NCBI GenBank assembly: GCA_900088475.1
Contig: FLMG01002185.1
Span: forward strand, 1 to 14,567
From: Hyphochytrium catenoides
Taxonomy: Eukaryota; Sar; Hyphochytriomycetes; Hyphochytriales; Hyphochytriaceae
Length of the DNA stretch: 14,567 nt
Direction of reading: 5' to 3'
Shown: positions 1-8,771 of the stretch, one piece after another
Numbering within the stretch: position 1 is the first letter of the stretch
Layout of the letters: every line of letters starts with the position of its first letter
The notes under the pieces: generated by a model
Database searches by the model: none
What the model was told of the DNA's origin: nothing
The model's input: the letters and a program-made list of their open reading frames with translations, nothing else
Made by a program: the position numbers and the translations under genes

Positions 1-158
1 ATCTCGTAGAGATAGACCTCTTCAGAAGCATGGTACTTTATTAGGAGGCCTTTTTACTCGGCTTTACCAGGGGAGGCGGAAAGTCGAAGGGTCCTCTCTA
101 TCCGCCCACCCTTGTCATCACGCCGCTGGCCTGCCATGCCTTTGTAAGGAGGCTTTAG

Positions 159-413
159 TGTACTGAATGTGTGTTTATTTACTCCTACACCGACCCATCC
201 TTTCTATCTCCTCCTTCTTCGTCTTTTAAAGCAGCTCTCGCCGCTGCTACAAAAGGCAGCGTCAAGTCGTCAATGCCAACCAGGGGTTTGCAGTCCAATA
301 CCATCGTAGCAGATAATTATCGTCGACCCCACGAAGAAGAACGGCAGCTAACTAATGAAGAAGAGAAGTGTGAAGCTTCGGATCATGTCGGTGCAGTGGT
401 GATCTTCTCGTAG
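159..413 (+). CDS. Possible 3' terminal exon of an unrecognised gene
   Basis: A frame stays open for 84 codons from a TAG at 156-158, which doubles as a possible splice acceptor (GGCTTTAG), to a stop at 411-413. The peptide is Ser- and Ala-rich at first (residues like PPSSSFKAALAAATKG), then charged and acidic (HEEERQLTNEEEK), and ends hydrophobic (HVGAVVIFS). No ATG opens this frame near its start, so if real it is the last exon of a gene beginning outside the window. I recognise no domain. A chance open frame of this length is quite possible in 14.5 kb; the case rests only on amino-acid composition and the acceptor-like edge. Confidence 0.22.
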   Translation, partial: CTECVFIYSYTDPSFLSPPSSSFKAALAAATKGSVKSSMPTRGLQSNTIVADNYRRPHEEERQLTNEEEKCEASDHVGAVVIFS

Positions 414-1714
414 TGGGTCATTGGCCTGAGGAAGGCATGAACGATACCCTGGCCATAGCATACAGGAGTAGCTTCAAGAGACTTCAGTAAAGGTTATTTT
501 CTTAGATCTAGATCAGGTTAGGGAGGAGACCCCTCATACTCAGGAGGAAGGCACTTCTACGCAGTTGTAGCACCAAACTCAAACTAGTTTTTTAGTTGAA
601 TTAGTCTACGCCGGTCGCTTTACTGATGGAGGCCCCACACGTGTATTACCTCATCTTCCCCGCCGCTGCCTTCTTCAAGTTCGTCAAGGGTATTGATGGC
701 AGCAGCAAAAGTACTGATGAGGAGGAATGCCCAGAAGATAAAGCTGTCACAGTCATTATGCAGCAGCAGAAGACGACATTGTCCTGATGGTGGCAGCTAT
801 AAGCACCACCATGGAGGGTCACCAGTGTCGCCTCACTCATTGGAGTTGACAACCTACTGAAGGACAACGGCAAGCTGCAGCCGATGATGATGTGCAGGAT
901 GATGATGCAGATGCTGATGGATGCTGACCGTCTCCGAGAGAGAAAATTATTATTGAGAAGGACACAGCCACGCTGATGCGCTGGAAGATATCCTAAGAAA
1001 GATACTAACTACCTACCGTTCCTAGTCCGACCACCATCGTGTGCCTCCTCCCCTCCACCCGCGCTGCACCTCGAGAAGGTCCCGTCACTCCCTCTCGGTC
1101 TCTCGTGATTATTTGATGGAGAGAGCCTAGCCATAAAGCATTGCCGGTACTACCTCTGTCTCTTTCGTCCCGCTCTGTCTCTTGCTTGTAACTACTCTGT
1201 CTCATCGACACTGCTCTTCTTTGCTGCTGGCTATGTATGACCTTGCTGTCCCACACCTCGGTACTACTAACAAGTAAATACCTGTAACAGTTAACATTCT
1301 GTCCATACCCCCGTATTATTACTCCGCCTCCTTACGCGTCTGGACAGATGCGAGTACAAATGGCCCAACCCTAGTAATACCAATTTGTGTGTATACTATC
1401 CATGGCTTAAAGTATTATTACTGACACCTTCATGTAAGGGTCGTAGTCTGGACGCAAATGACAGGGAAGAGCGCCATTCGCTCAGCCACCAAGGCGGCGA
1501 AGGATCAGAATCAATGAATTTGGAGAACTGGAATGAACGACTTAGGTGTTACGGATGATTCTCAGGTTGCCTAAGGTCATTATGCTAACCATATTGGCTC
1601 CTAGCGGTATACTTATGGGTAAACTGAGAATTTCCCAATCCTACCGCCATTGATCCAGGCGGACTAACGCCGGGCAAGCTGGCTCTCCCCTTGCTGTCGG
1701 CTCCGCTTGTCAAG
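414..1714. other. No convincing gene; short open frames and a GAT-rich patch
   Basis: This stretch holds no recognisable gene. The most protein-like piece is a small plus-strand frame at 626-787, ATG to TGA, 53 residues: a hydrophobic aromatic N-terminus (MEAPHVYYLIFPAAAFFKF), then an acidic patch (STDEEECPED). Both other plus frames continue open just past its end, so it might be a fragment of a spliced or broken gene, but I cannot join them. Positions 883-925 are rich in GAT/ATG triplets. The minus-strand frames here show no motif. Confidence 0.4.
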
Positions 1715-1717
1715 ATG

Positions 1718-1732
1718 CTGCTGCTGCTGCTG
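1718..1732 (+). repeat. CTG trinucleotide microsatellite, five copies
   Basis: Five perfect CTG units follow directly on an ATG at 1715, so in that frame they would encode a run of leucines. This is short low-complexity DNA. The signal-peptide look of that frame (M followed by five Leu) is produced by the repeat and is not independent evidence of a secreted protein. Confidence 0.85.
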
Positions 1733-1897
1733 GGGCCTCCATTGCCGCGCTTCAAGCTTCGCAGAGGATGGACGGACAAAGGAGGGAAAAGAGACAGGAA
1801 GAAAGAGGATGAGGCGCGGCCGGAGAAAGAAGAGGCTGCTGCGTGGTGTGGACTAACAATATTATGTTTCCCACAACTGTAGTAGGAAGTCTAGCAG

Positions 1898-2152
1898 GTG
1901 GAGGAAAGCAGCCCCCTTTGTGTGCCTTCTTGTCACGTTCTGCTGACTTGCAAAGCTGGGAAAGGAATAATGGGACTCTGTAGCAGGAAGCAGACCGAAG
2001 ACGGTGCCAATGCTGACGAAGAAAGGACAGAGACGACTACGACAAAAGAAGCTCTTGTCTCAAGTAGGGATCGAAGATTGAGACATCCTCTTCCCGAGCA
2101 CCTATTCTTCACGAAGGATGTTTGCCAGCAGATTGCTAATCGATGGTTATAG
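1898..2152 (+). CDS. Possible exon or small gene, unrecognised
   Basis: The plus frame opens behind an acceptor-like CTAGCAG at 1891-1897 and runs to a TAG at 2150-2152, 84 codons. The first ATG inside is at 1972. The peptide has a Cys-containing start, a polar Thr/Glu middle (ERTETTTTKEAL) and a more ordered-looking end (LPEHLFFTKDVCQQIANRWL). A second acceptor-like site with a GGACTAAC branch-like motif ends at about 1882. I recognise no family. If real it could be a 3' exon of a spliced gene, but the donor partner is unclear. Confidence 0.2.
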   Translation: MEESSPLCVPSCHVLLTCKAGKGIMGLCSRKQTEDGANADEERTETTTTKEALVSSRDRRLRHPLPEHLFFTKDVCQQIANRWL

Positions 2153-2300
2153 CAGTTCATCGCTGTTCAACACTCCGGGCATCAACGGCATTGATAGCTT
2201 TTAGACACAGCTAACGAGTCATTCGTTCTCGCAAGTGTGGTGCACCATCTGGACCTCACACACCGTCTCCTATCGGCTGAGGTACTCATGGAAGGACAAC

Positions 2301-2308
2301 TATATAAG
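2301..2308 (+). promoter_or_regulatory. TATA box upstream of the 2460 open frame
   Basis: TATATAAG matches the TATA consensus. With usual spacing, transcription would start near 2330. There is no ATG between the box and 2460, so the first start codon downstream is the one that opens the 121-codon frame. That arrangement, rather than the box alone, is the reason for the call. Confidence 0.45.
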
Positions 2309-2459
2309 AGCTGATTGCTCCGTCTGTTTTACGTCGTCACTGAAGTGACCAGGAGAAGTCTTTGCTGCTGCCGTTGGCTGGAGCGGGCTACGAAGGACAG
2401 TAGTCGCGTCAGAATAATAAGTAAGAGCTTTCTCCGGTAGTCCCTACATCTCTGCTACC

Positions 2460-2825
2460 ATGAAGGTTCCATGCGCAGCAAAGCCGCCAGTAATGGAGGA
2501 GATTTCACCTAGGACGCCAAGGAGGTCTAGAGCTGGTCTGTTCTTTCAGGAACTTCTGCACGCTGCGCCAGCATGTGTGAAAGTGTGCAAGAACTCAACC
2601 TTCTATAAGGTTGCCAATTCAGACCCGCCACGTCCCCCAACACCAAGGCCTCTCTCTCGGACCAAGAGTGGTCTTGTCGACGAGAGCACAGACCATTCCT
2701 CGCCGGTAATGGAAGATTGTCATCATTACGAGAGAAGTCCACGACCTCGCTCACGCAGCAGTTCTAGGCGGACCTCTTCATCATCACTTTCGTCTCGAAG
2801 AACTTCCTCATACGAAGGCCGATAA
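2460..2825 (+). CDS. Candidate single-exon gene: Ser/Arg/Pro-rich basic protein, 121 aa
   Basis: I do not recognise a family. The ATG sits in a favourable context (CTACCATG) and is the first ATG after a TATA box about 155 nt upstream; a TAA ends the frame, and an AATAAA lies 136 nt further on. The protein has three parts. Residues 1-25 are basic with proline-directed sites (ISPRTPRRSR). The middle, about 26-56, is more ordered and Cys-containing (LFFQELLHAAPACVKVCKN). From about 57 on it is disordered, with PxxP-type stretches (PPRPPTPRPLSRTKS) and an Arg/Ser tail (SRSSSRRTSSSSLSSRR). Such a tail suggests phosphorylation and perhaps RNA or nuclear contacts, but that is inference from composition. 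The intact gene layout supports a real transcript; a chance frame of this length cannot be excluded. Confidence 0.42.
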   Translation: MKVPCAAKPPVMEEISPRTPRRSRAGLFFQELLHAAPACVKVCKNSTFYKVANSDPPRPPTPRPLSRTKSGLVDESTDHSSPVMEDCHHYERSPRPRSRSSSRRTSSSSLSSRRTSSYEGR

Positions 2826-2960
2826 CAGCCGGCTCTTAGCGGGTATCTAAGGCCCGCGGTCAATATGTAGGACTTTTGCTAGGACTTTTCAATAAGGCCA
2901 ACCCCAGGCCATGCGGCCATATTCTTTAAACTTCAAGTGTATTTGATGGTAGGTTTTATA

Positions 2961-2966
2961 AATAAA
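2961..2966 (+). terminator. Polyadenylation signal AATAAA
   Basis: A canonical AATAAA within an A/T-rich patch, 136 nt after the stop of the 121-codon frame and on the same strand. It is placed well for the 3' end of that candidate gene. The hexamer also occurs by chance, so its weight comes from position. Confidence 0.4.
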
Positions 2967-3999
2967 GTGACAGTGCGATGAGTATATGTTACTGGTGGAT
3001 ACATGTAGGGTAGCATTGTATGAGCAGGGGCTGAGGTTTGCTGGATCCCGACTAGCCTGCCTTTAGTATCGTTTGGCACCTTGCAGTTGGCCTTGCCCGC
3101 CAGCCATCATAGCGTCAAGCCTGTCACCAATGAGGTAGGGGTCTATTAATTCTATTCGTTACGGGTTCTATGTTAATTCTCAAGGAATGCAGGCTGAACT
3201 GCACCTCACCGGGCCGGGTGTGGCCACGTAGTCCAAACTGGCACTTCTGTTCGTTCTTCCTCTAAGGATGTTCGAATTCACTGCGATGACAATTGGATGT
3301 GGCCAAACTATTGAACAGCACCCATCTTTAAAAAATCTCTCGTGGATGTTATTGGTTGTGGCGCGATGATTCCAGTCGAATCACAAGGAGATTTGAAAGC
3401 TCCTCGGGCTCGTAGGGTCATACCAAGGGTCAAGGAGTGCATTATCTTAAGCCACAGAGCTATGGTGCGCCAAAGGACTTGCGCAGTTGCCTTTATCTTG
3501 CACCAATGCAGCCCTTTGAGGGACTCTGAAGGCTTGGTCGTTAGCGAAGACCCTATATGATGCCCTCAATCATGCCAGAACAATAATTTGCCTCTGTACC
3601 TTGCAGAGATATTAGATAGTGGTGGGAGAGCCGAGTCGCCGCCAGCAGCGGAACAGCCCGTTGCTAGTCTTAAACGCCTCTGCAGCGCATTGCGCCAGGA
3701 CAATATGTTTTGATAATGTGAGAACTCAGCAGCGGGCCCCACATAGATAGGTGAATGGCGACATGAACGAGGGTGGGCTCCGTTAGCGTTCTGCTCTCGC
3801 GCTCAATGTATGGACACTATTTTCACCCCTAGCACTTCTACCAGATACTCTCCTACTTGTGCTAGAGACAATAGACTCCTTCAACCCTTCTCCTCCTGAC
3901 GCTGACAACAGAGTCAAATTGTTCAACAACAAGGTTCAACACCTTCCCCGCTGTCGAACCCACCATAAAACCGCTTGATTATCTTTAGCGCCTTTCCTC
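2967..3999. other. No gene seen
   Basis: I find no supportable gene here. A plus frame open from about 3342 to 3560 (72 codons) has no ATG at its start, no motif I recognise and no strong splice edges. GC is average and there is no obvious repeat. It reads as intergenic DNA or as coding remnants too decayed to identify. Confidence 0.45.
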
Positions 4000-4278
4000 C
4001 TACCAATGGTGATCAGGGCTTACATAATAGGGTAGGAAGATAAGGGCCGCTACTGCTGATGATCTCCGCCGAGCTGCATTGAAGCTTCCTTCCTTGGCTA
4101 TACTAATGCATTGTCCAGAGTCGGCTGGCAGCCTCTTCGTCGCCTTCTGCAGCCCACCAGCAAGCAGCAGCCGCCCCACCATCCAGCGGCTCCTGTAATG
4201 ATAAGAAAGGCTGAGATGAGATGAAGGGAAGAGACCAACATCATCCTTTGGTGTTTTTGGCACAACTACAACGCACAT
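4000..4278 (-). CDS. Weak candidate small gene, divergent to the 4456 frame
   Basis: A minus-strand frame from ATG at 4278 to TAG at 4000-4002 encodes 92 residues. The N-terminus is hydrophobic (MCVVVVPK); the middle is basic (ATKRLPADSG, AARRRSS). An acceptor-like TCATTACAG lies inside it, so the true structure might be spliced. I recognise no domain. Its one supporting feature is position: it faces away from another open frame across a CCAAT-rich spacer. Confidence 0.17.
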   Translation of the reverse strand: MCVVVVPKTPKDDVGLFPSSHLSLSYHYRSRWMVGRLLLAGGLQKATKRLPADSGQCISIAKEGSFNAARRRSSAVAALIFLPYYVSPDHHW

Positions 4279-4455
4279 GCATGTTTCCTTGGGTGTTCTT
4301 CCTTGTTATTGCTTGTACACAACTATGGCCAATGACAGACGCCCTTTCGACTAAAGTTTGATTTCATTGGCTCGCTTTTAGGTAGTTCAGCCAATCATAG
4401 ACAAATATAGTTTCAATCAAACCTTGACTGTGCTGAATCATTCGTAACGGACTCA
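4279..4455. promoter_or_regulatory. CCAAT-rich divergent spacer with inverted repeat
   Basis: Three CCAAT pentamers lie within 67 bp: plus strand at 4329-4333 and 4391-4395, minus strand at 4366-4370. Two nested inverted repeats are centred on the same point: GTTTGATT at 4356-4363 pairs with AATCAAAC at 4415-4422, and ATTGGCT at 4366-4372 pairs with AGCCAAT at 4389-4395. CCAAT boxes are the usual binding site of the NF-Y/HAP complex in eukaryotes. With open frames diverging on both sides this could be a bidirectional promoter, but neither flanking gene is established. Confidence 0.3.
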
Positions 4456-4803
4456 ATGCGTTTAGTTTCGGCCGAAAATAAGAAGCTTAAGACACCAAAT
4501 GCGTTTAGCTTTCTTATTCTCGGTGAGGTGACATCGATATCCTTTGATTCACAGATAGAAAGGCGTTTGGGATACAGATCCAGAGACGCCCAAATGACAT
4601 CTGAGAGGCTTCAAGCAGGAAAGATGGCAGATGATGCTATCGCCGTCTTCTTAGGACCCAATGATGAAGATCTGATGAGATGGAGGAGCAGAGAGCTTGG
4701 AATACGTTTGCTGACTAAAAGGTTTGAAAGTGCCCTCCTACAAGCTCCATACGTAGCAACAATGGCGAATGACAGTATGAGCAAGGCTGTTGTGGGCTGG
4801 TGA
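4456..4803 (+). CDS. Candidate gene or exon, 115 aa, unrecognised
   Basis: ATG at 4456 to TGA at 4801-4803. The peptide reads like a folded protein, with mixed charged and hydrophobic stretches (SERLQAGKMADDAIAVFLG, LMRWRSRELGIRLLTKRF) and no low complexity, but I recognise no family. The last codons overlap a donor-like CTGGTGATT, and an acceptor-like GTTCATAG lies about 60 nt on, followed by two open frames, so it may continue as a spliced gene to around 4930 or beyond. I could not find a phase-consistent join. It converges on UBA2 and has the CCAAT-rich spacer just upstream. Confidence 0.3.
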   Translation: MRLVSAENKKLKTPNAFSFLILGEVTSISFDSQIERRLGYRSRDAQMTSERLQAGKMADDAIAVFLGPNDEDLMRWRSRELGIRLLTKRFESALLQAPYVATMANDSMSKAVVGW

Positions 4804-5092
4804 TTGAAAGGCGATTACGATTGACGCAACTATGAGGCACATCTGTTGTTCATAGGTTACCGGAAGGCAGTCATGATTGAGGGACGAGGCAGAGACGTCG
4901 GTGATTGGAAGGAATACTCTTGCCGCTTTCAGTAGAGGTATGTCCAGACAGAGAGGCCCAAAGATAGATAAGGCGCGTGTTGCTAGCAGGAGCTTTACGA
5001 CCGGCATCGCTCGCGCATGGTCATTGAGCGATATCGCTGCTCTGCTCTCTTTTTTTTAGAAGAAAAGAAGGTGGAAGCCTTCTTTCATTCGC
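4804..5092. other. Convergent 3' region with a small hairpin after UBA2
   Basis: This is the space between the plus-strand 4456 frame and the UBA2 stop. Short plus frames continue here without a clear gene. At 5065-5084 a perfect 7-bp stem (AAGAAGG with CCTTCTT, 6-nt loop) begins 9 nt beyond the UBA2 stop, so it would fall in the UBA2 3' UTR, and a run of eight A follows in the transcript sense. No AATAAA is visible for UBA2 within about 100 nt. Confidence 0.4.
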
Positions 5093-8000
5093 TTACTCCG
5101 AGTCATCGATCACAAGCATGGCCTCATCACTCCTATCTTTCTGCTGTATGCCAAAGGTCAAAACGAACAACCTCAACGTCAGACGTTGTGAGTATCGGAA
5201 GGGCAGTAATGAGGGCTAGTGATTACCTTCTGGTGCTCCCTTCGAGCCTTCTTCGCGGTTTCCTCGACTGCAAGATGCTCTCTAGCGCGTTTCCTATGAT
5301 GCAGCATACAGTCATTTACTGTTTGCCAACCATTGAACCCTAGTGGATCTGACCTCTTCTCTGCATCGACTATGACAACCAGGTCACTATCCTCTCCTTC
5401 TAACTCTACCTCAGCCTCCTGCTGCGTTGAGGCTGTTCTGCTTAGCGAGCAGGGAACATCGTCAAAGGTCAGAGCGAAATCCACCTAGGGAAGAGTACTG
5501 GCTCCTTACTTTGCAGCTACGGCCTGCGTGCTCGATCTACTAGTTTCAGCCTTGTCTCCTACCATTCGATAGCCCTCGGGGTAGTCGTCCTCATCAAGTG
5601 AATCGCTGAAGACAGCGCACAAGGGAGAGGGTCATGGTCTTTAGACAACACACGTCCGCAGTATCCTGGCAGCCTCATTACCTATGGACAATGAGTAGAC
5701 TTGAGCTAAAGTCCTGCTGAAAGTCCTCTACCGACACTGTGGCTCCATGCTTTATGCCGCCCGCTGGAAGCTCCTGAGTGATAAGAAACGAAGACATCAG
5801 CCAAAGCGACAGAGACAAGTAAGGTGACCGATGGTTACCTTCAATGTCTTCTCAAGGTTGGAACGGAGCATCTCATCCGCATCTTCACCTTCTTCATAGA
5901 CGCAGCTGTCCCCTATCATAACACTGAAATCTCAACTATCAGCACGGCCCGCCCGGACCAACCGCAACCCTAGCATAGAAGGTCTCCACCTGGGCTCATT
6001 CATGCCTAATCTTTTCTTCAGAATGACATCAACAAAGGTCCCAAGGGTCATGGTAGTGGTGTTGAGGTGCAGCTCCAGCTATTACAAAAAGGTATTAGCA
6101 AACAATACAAGCTTCATTCCGACCTTGGAAACGACACTTAAAGGGAGGGATATCCTCCTAGAAGGTGAAGGTACCTGACTAGTAGAGCAGACGTAGCACT
6201 TTGGATTCGGTGGTGACAGCTTCACTGGATTTAAAAGGACCCCCTGGGAGAGAGCAAAAGAACGGACTTCTTAACTTCAGAGCTTCCCTGAGCATAAGGA
6301 AGGTAAGTGTGCCTTACTCTGCCATCCCATACACGTGAAACATAGGTATAGCGACACTTGTCTTTGACTGCATCTGGATTTTTGAGAATCTTGATAGCCT
6401 CGAGTACCTGATGGGCCCGAAAATCAGGCGTATAGGAGGTAAGGAGTTTAGGGTCTTGTTTCATTAGTCAGACAGACCTCAAATCCTGCAGCGATGGCGT
6501 TGGTGGTGGCCAGCGCAGGAATGATGTTGCCTGCAATTCCTTTCGCATCGTAAAGACTCTGCGGGACGACACACAGGTATGAGGATTGTCCTACACCAAA
6601 CATCGCACAAGGGAGCGGTTGTACCTGTAAGGGTATGTGGAAGATATGGGATCTCAGGTTGGACGCCGCAGTGACAAACTCCATGGCCAAGTCATCATCC
6701 TTGTCAAAGGTGTAGTCACCTGCGAGCTTCCTAGAGGAGAAGGTTTAGTACCGGGCAGCTTGCCCGTCAACATGGTAAAAGCCCAACTCGCCTCGTATCC
6801 TCGGACTGCCAGAAGCGAACGATAGTATCCATAAACTTCTCCGCATTCTCTGCTAGACTCCATACCCTCTGCGCAGGCAGCGTGGCCGTGGACTTTGACT
6901 TAGGGCTACTCGGATCGCCCTACGCAATACAGTACCAGATACGGGCGTGAGACGTGTCATCCCCAGCCATGAAGGATAGCTTCAAGAGCCCTTTCTGAGG
7001 TGTTACCTTCTTCTGTGCTCTGATCTGTGCCAGATTAAGCGGGTTCGGCTTCTTAGACGCGGCCTATTATCAGCAAGGAAATGATAGGGTAAATAAACCA
7101 CAGCCAACGTTATGTTGAAACCTCAAAGTTGCCAAAAAAGTGAGCATACAAGCACAGACCTTGTATAAGTTCATTGACAGCTTCTTATTTATTTCAGCCT
7201 CAAAAAGGCCAGTGAATACCCCCTCAGCATACTTTTTCAGCGTCTCTTTGTCATGCTTTTTGGGCCGTTGAACCTAGACATGGAGACACCGCTGCTTAAT
7301 CGACATGTGACATTATTGGCACGACAACTTGACTGTTTTCATCTCACCAAGTGCATAAAGACAGACTTCTCTTCGCTGTTTGGTGCCTCCCAGATCATGC
7401 TGTCTTCCATCTTTCCAAAAAGGAGCTTCAAACACTCTTTGGCCCAAACAATGCAATGAACAGGCTTCTCCGGTGTGCTGGCGATGGCAAAGGAGGATCA
7501 GATCATCTTCTTCCTGTTCAGTGTAGCATTGTGCGGGCCTTCTATAAGCTTATTAGTCTTACCTTCTGATAGTGCAGATGGGAAAGACCTTGGGCCGCAC
7601 TTTCTCGGTACATTCGTAGCACTCTGTTTCCCCTTTCTTGATGACCGTCACCTTATAACGAAGCAGGGAAGCCGCAGTAGTGAATGGCCCATGTAGCGGT
7701 AACAATGGCATTGGCTGTCGTTACCTGGCCCAGATATCCGGTAGTTCCACTTTCAATCAACGGCACACTGGCACTCAGACAAAGACGATTCACATGCCTT
7801 CAGAACAAAAAGCACGCAAACCTTAAATACCACTCGTACACGTCTGTGGCCAGTCTAGCTGAGTGCTCACCTTCGGGCGTCAATGTTGTCCAAGGCGTTC
7901 ATGACGACGTCGAAGCCTCTGAAGTAGTCCACACCGAATTGACTATAAGAGGCAGGCCCAGTTTGGGATGCGAAGCGAGGGTTTAGATGGAAACGACGAA

Positions 8001-8771
8001 GGTAAGGAAAAGGGTCGCAAACTTAGGTAGGCACCTGGACTTAATATTAGCATGGTGAGCCTTGATCAGCACATCTTTATTGAAGGAGAGTACGGCCTCT
8101 CGAGCTACCTGAAGCCAGGATTGAGGTGAGAGCATACATCAGAGCAGACACAAGTCCATAATGACGAGGTGTGGAGACGCAGAAAGCACTGGACCATGGG
8201 CCTAGGCAGAAGGACTTCAAAAGCGTGATGGAGGTCTAACTATACTGACCTGTGCCTTGGACTTGCCCACATGGTGAGGTCGAAACAAGAATTGACGGTT
8301 CAGGTTAGAGACGTCAATGGTGTCAAGATCAATAACCTGTTCCCAGCAGCAAGTGGGAGTTAGGCATGGTAACAGCCAGAAGCAAATTGGCCGACCCTAC
8401 CTCAATGTTTCTAAACCCAGATAGCGCTAGATGTTTCAAAAGCTCGCAGCCTTCGAGGTAGAACAACCACGATAAGAGAAAGGTCAGAACTAAACGAGCG
8501 CTACCGAGATGCATGGCAAATTTACTGGCAGACTTCATGGTACTATTGGCCCAACCTGTCCCTACTTTGGTCGGACCAAGAGGAAGGGCAACCTTTTGAC
8601 ACTTACCGATACCGCCTGCACCCACCACTAAGATTTTAGCTTCCTGTATCTTGCTGAAGAGCTCCTCACCCTGTTGACAGAGACCCCTTAATGTTTAACA
8701 GCTTGGGCGAGCGCTGTCCTCGATACTCTTACATAGGTCTGACGAAGATATAGATTTCTGTCGGCCACCAT
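5093..8771 (-). CDS. UBA2: SUMO-activating enzyme subunit 2 (E1 catalytic subunit), 23 exons
   Basis: Spliced protein of 623 residues (human UBA2 is 640). UBA2 pairs with SAE1/AOS1, adenylates the SUMO C-terminus with ATP, holds SUMO as a thioester and passes it to UBC9, mainly in the nucleus. Seen in order: nucleotide loop GAGGIG at 30-35; [16 protein letters not shown] at 54-69; K78 and D123, matching human ATP-site K72 and D117; zinc pair C164/C167; catalytic Cys179 in FPICTIRSTP (human Cys173); second zinc pair C429/C432 in [20 protein letters not shown] and [13 protein letters not shown] of the adenylation fold; ubiquitin-fold domain about 437-525; acidic tail with LVVIV at 577-581, basic cluster KRKRAR at 585-590 plus KKARR at 600-604, and MLVIDD near the C-terminus. 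The start at 8771 (AAAAATGG) gives the family's usual length. All catalytic and zinc residues are present, so the enzyme should be active. Confidence 0.96.
5093..8771 (-). other. UBA2: Exon-intron map of UBA2
   Basis: Exons in transcript order: 8771-8733, 8670-8607, 8450-8401, 8336-8250, 8108-8035, 7942-7871, 7797-7725, 7651-7563, 7477-7348, 7273-7160, 7063-7007, 6919-6792, 6730-6625, 6558-6478, 6407-6333, 6243-6175, 6078-5990, 5923-5839, 5773-5682, 5605-5510, 5440-5354, 5293-5227, 5140-5093. They total 1872 nt, including the stop. The 22 introns run from 60 to 156 nt, mean 82, in all three phases; introns 2 (156) and 4 (141) are the long ones. Borders are GT..AG except intron 12. Branch-like motifs include TACTAAA in intron 12, TGCTAAT in intron 16 and AATGACT in intron 21. 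Most joins are fixed by conserved residues on both sides; exons 20-23 are set by frame, splice consensus and intron size and are less certain. Confidence 0.85.
6731..6791 (-). other. Intron 12 of UBA2, probable GC-AG intron (61 nt)
   Basis: The upstream exon ends ACGAG and the intron begins GCGAGT. It ends with TACTAAACCTTCTCCTCTAG, an excellent branch point and pyrimidine tract. Joining there gives Arg326 and leads straight into [12 protein letters not shown]. The alternative uses a GT donor 4 nt downstream (CGA before GTTGGG) with a later acceptor ending GGAAG; it also keeps frame and encodes the same number of residues (Arg-Leu in place of Lys-Leu), but both of its sites are weaker. Confidence 0.6.

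Noticed and set aside
2165-3945. Pol III B-box-like GTTCAACAC at about 2165 and 3933
   Set aside because: The motif is short, no A box or cloverleaf could be found at the right distance, and no T-run terminator follows.
5485-5520. Alternative UBA2 intron 20 with donor GTAGCT and acceptor CCCTAG
   Set aside because: It would be only 36 nt long, far below the 60-nt minimum of the other introns. The chosen pair (5441-5509) has a GTAAGG donor and a normal size.
5017-7986. Open frames on the plus strand across UBA2 (for example 5017-5343, 7253-7459, 7684-7986)
   Set aside because: They lie antisense to proven UBA2 exons, have no recognisable content and are explained as shadows of the coding strand.
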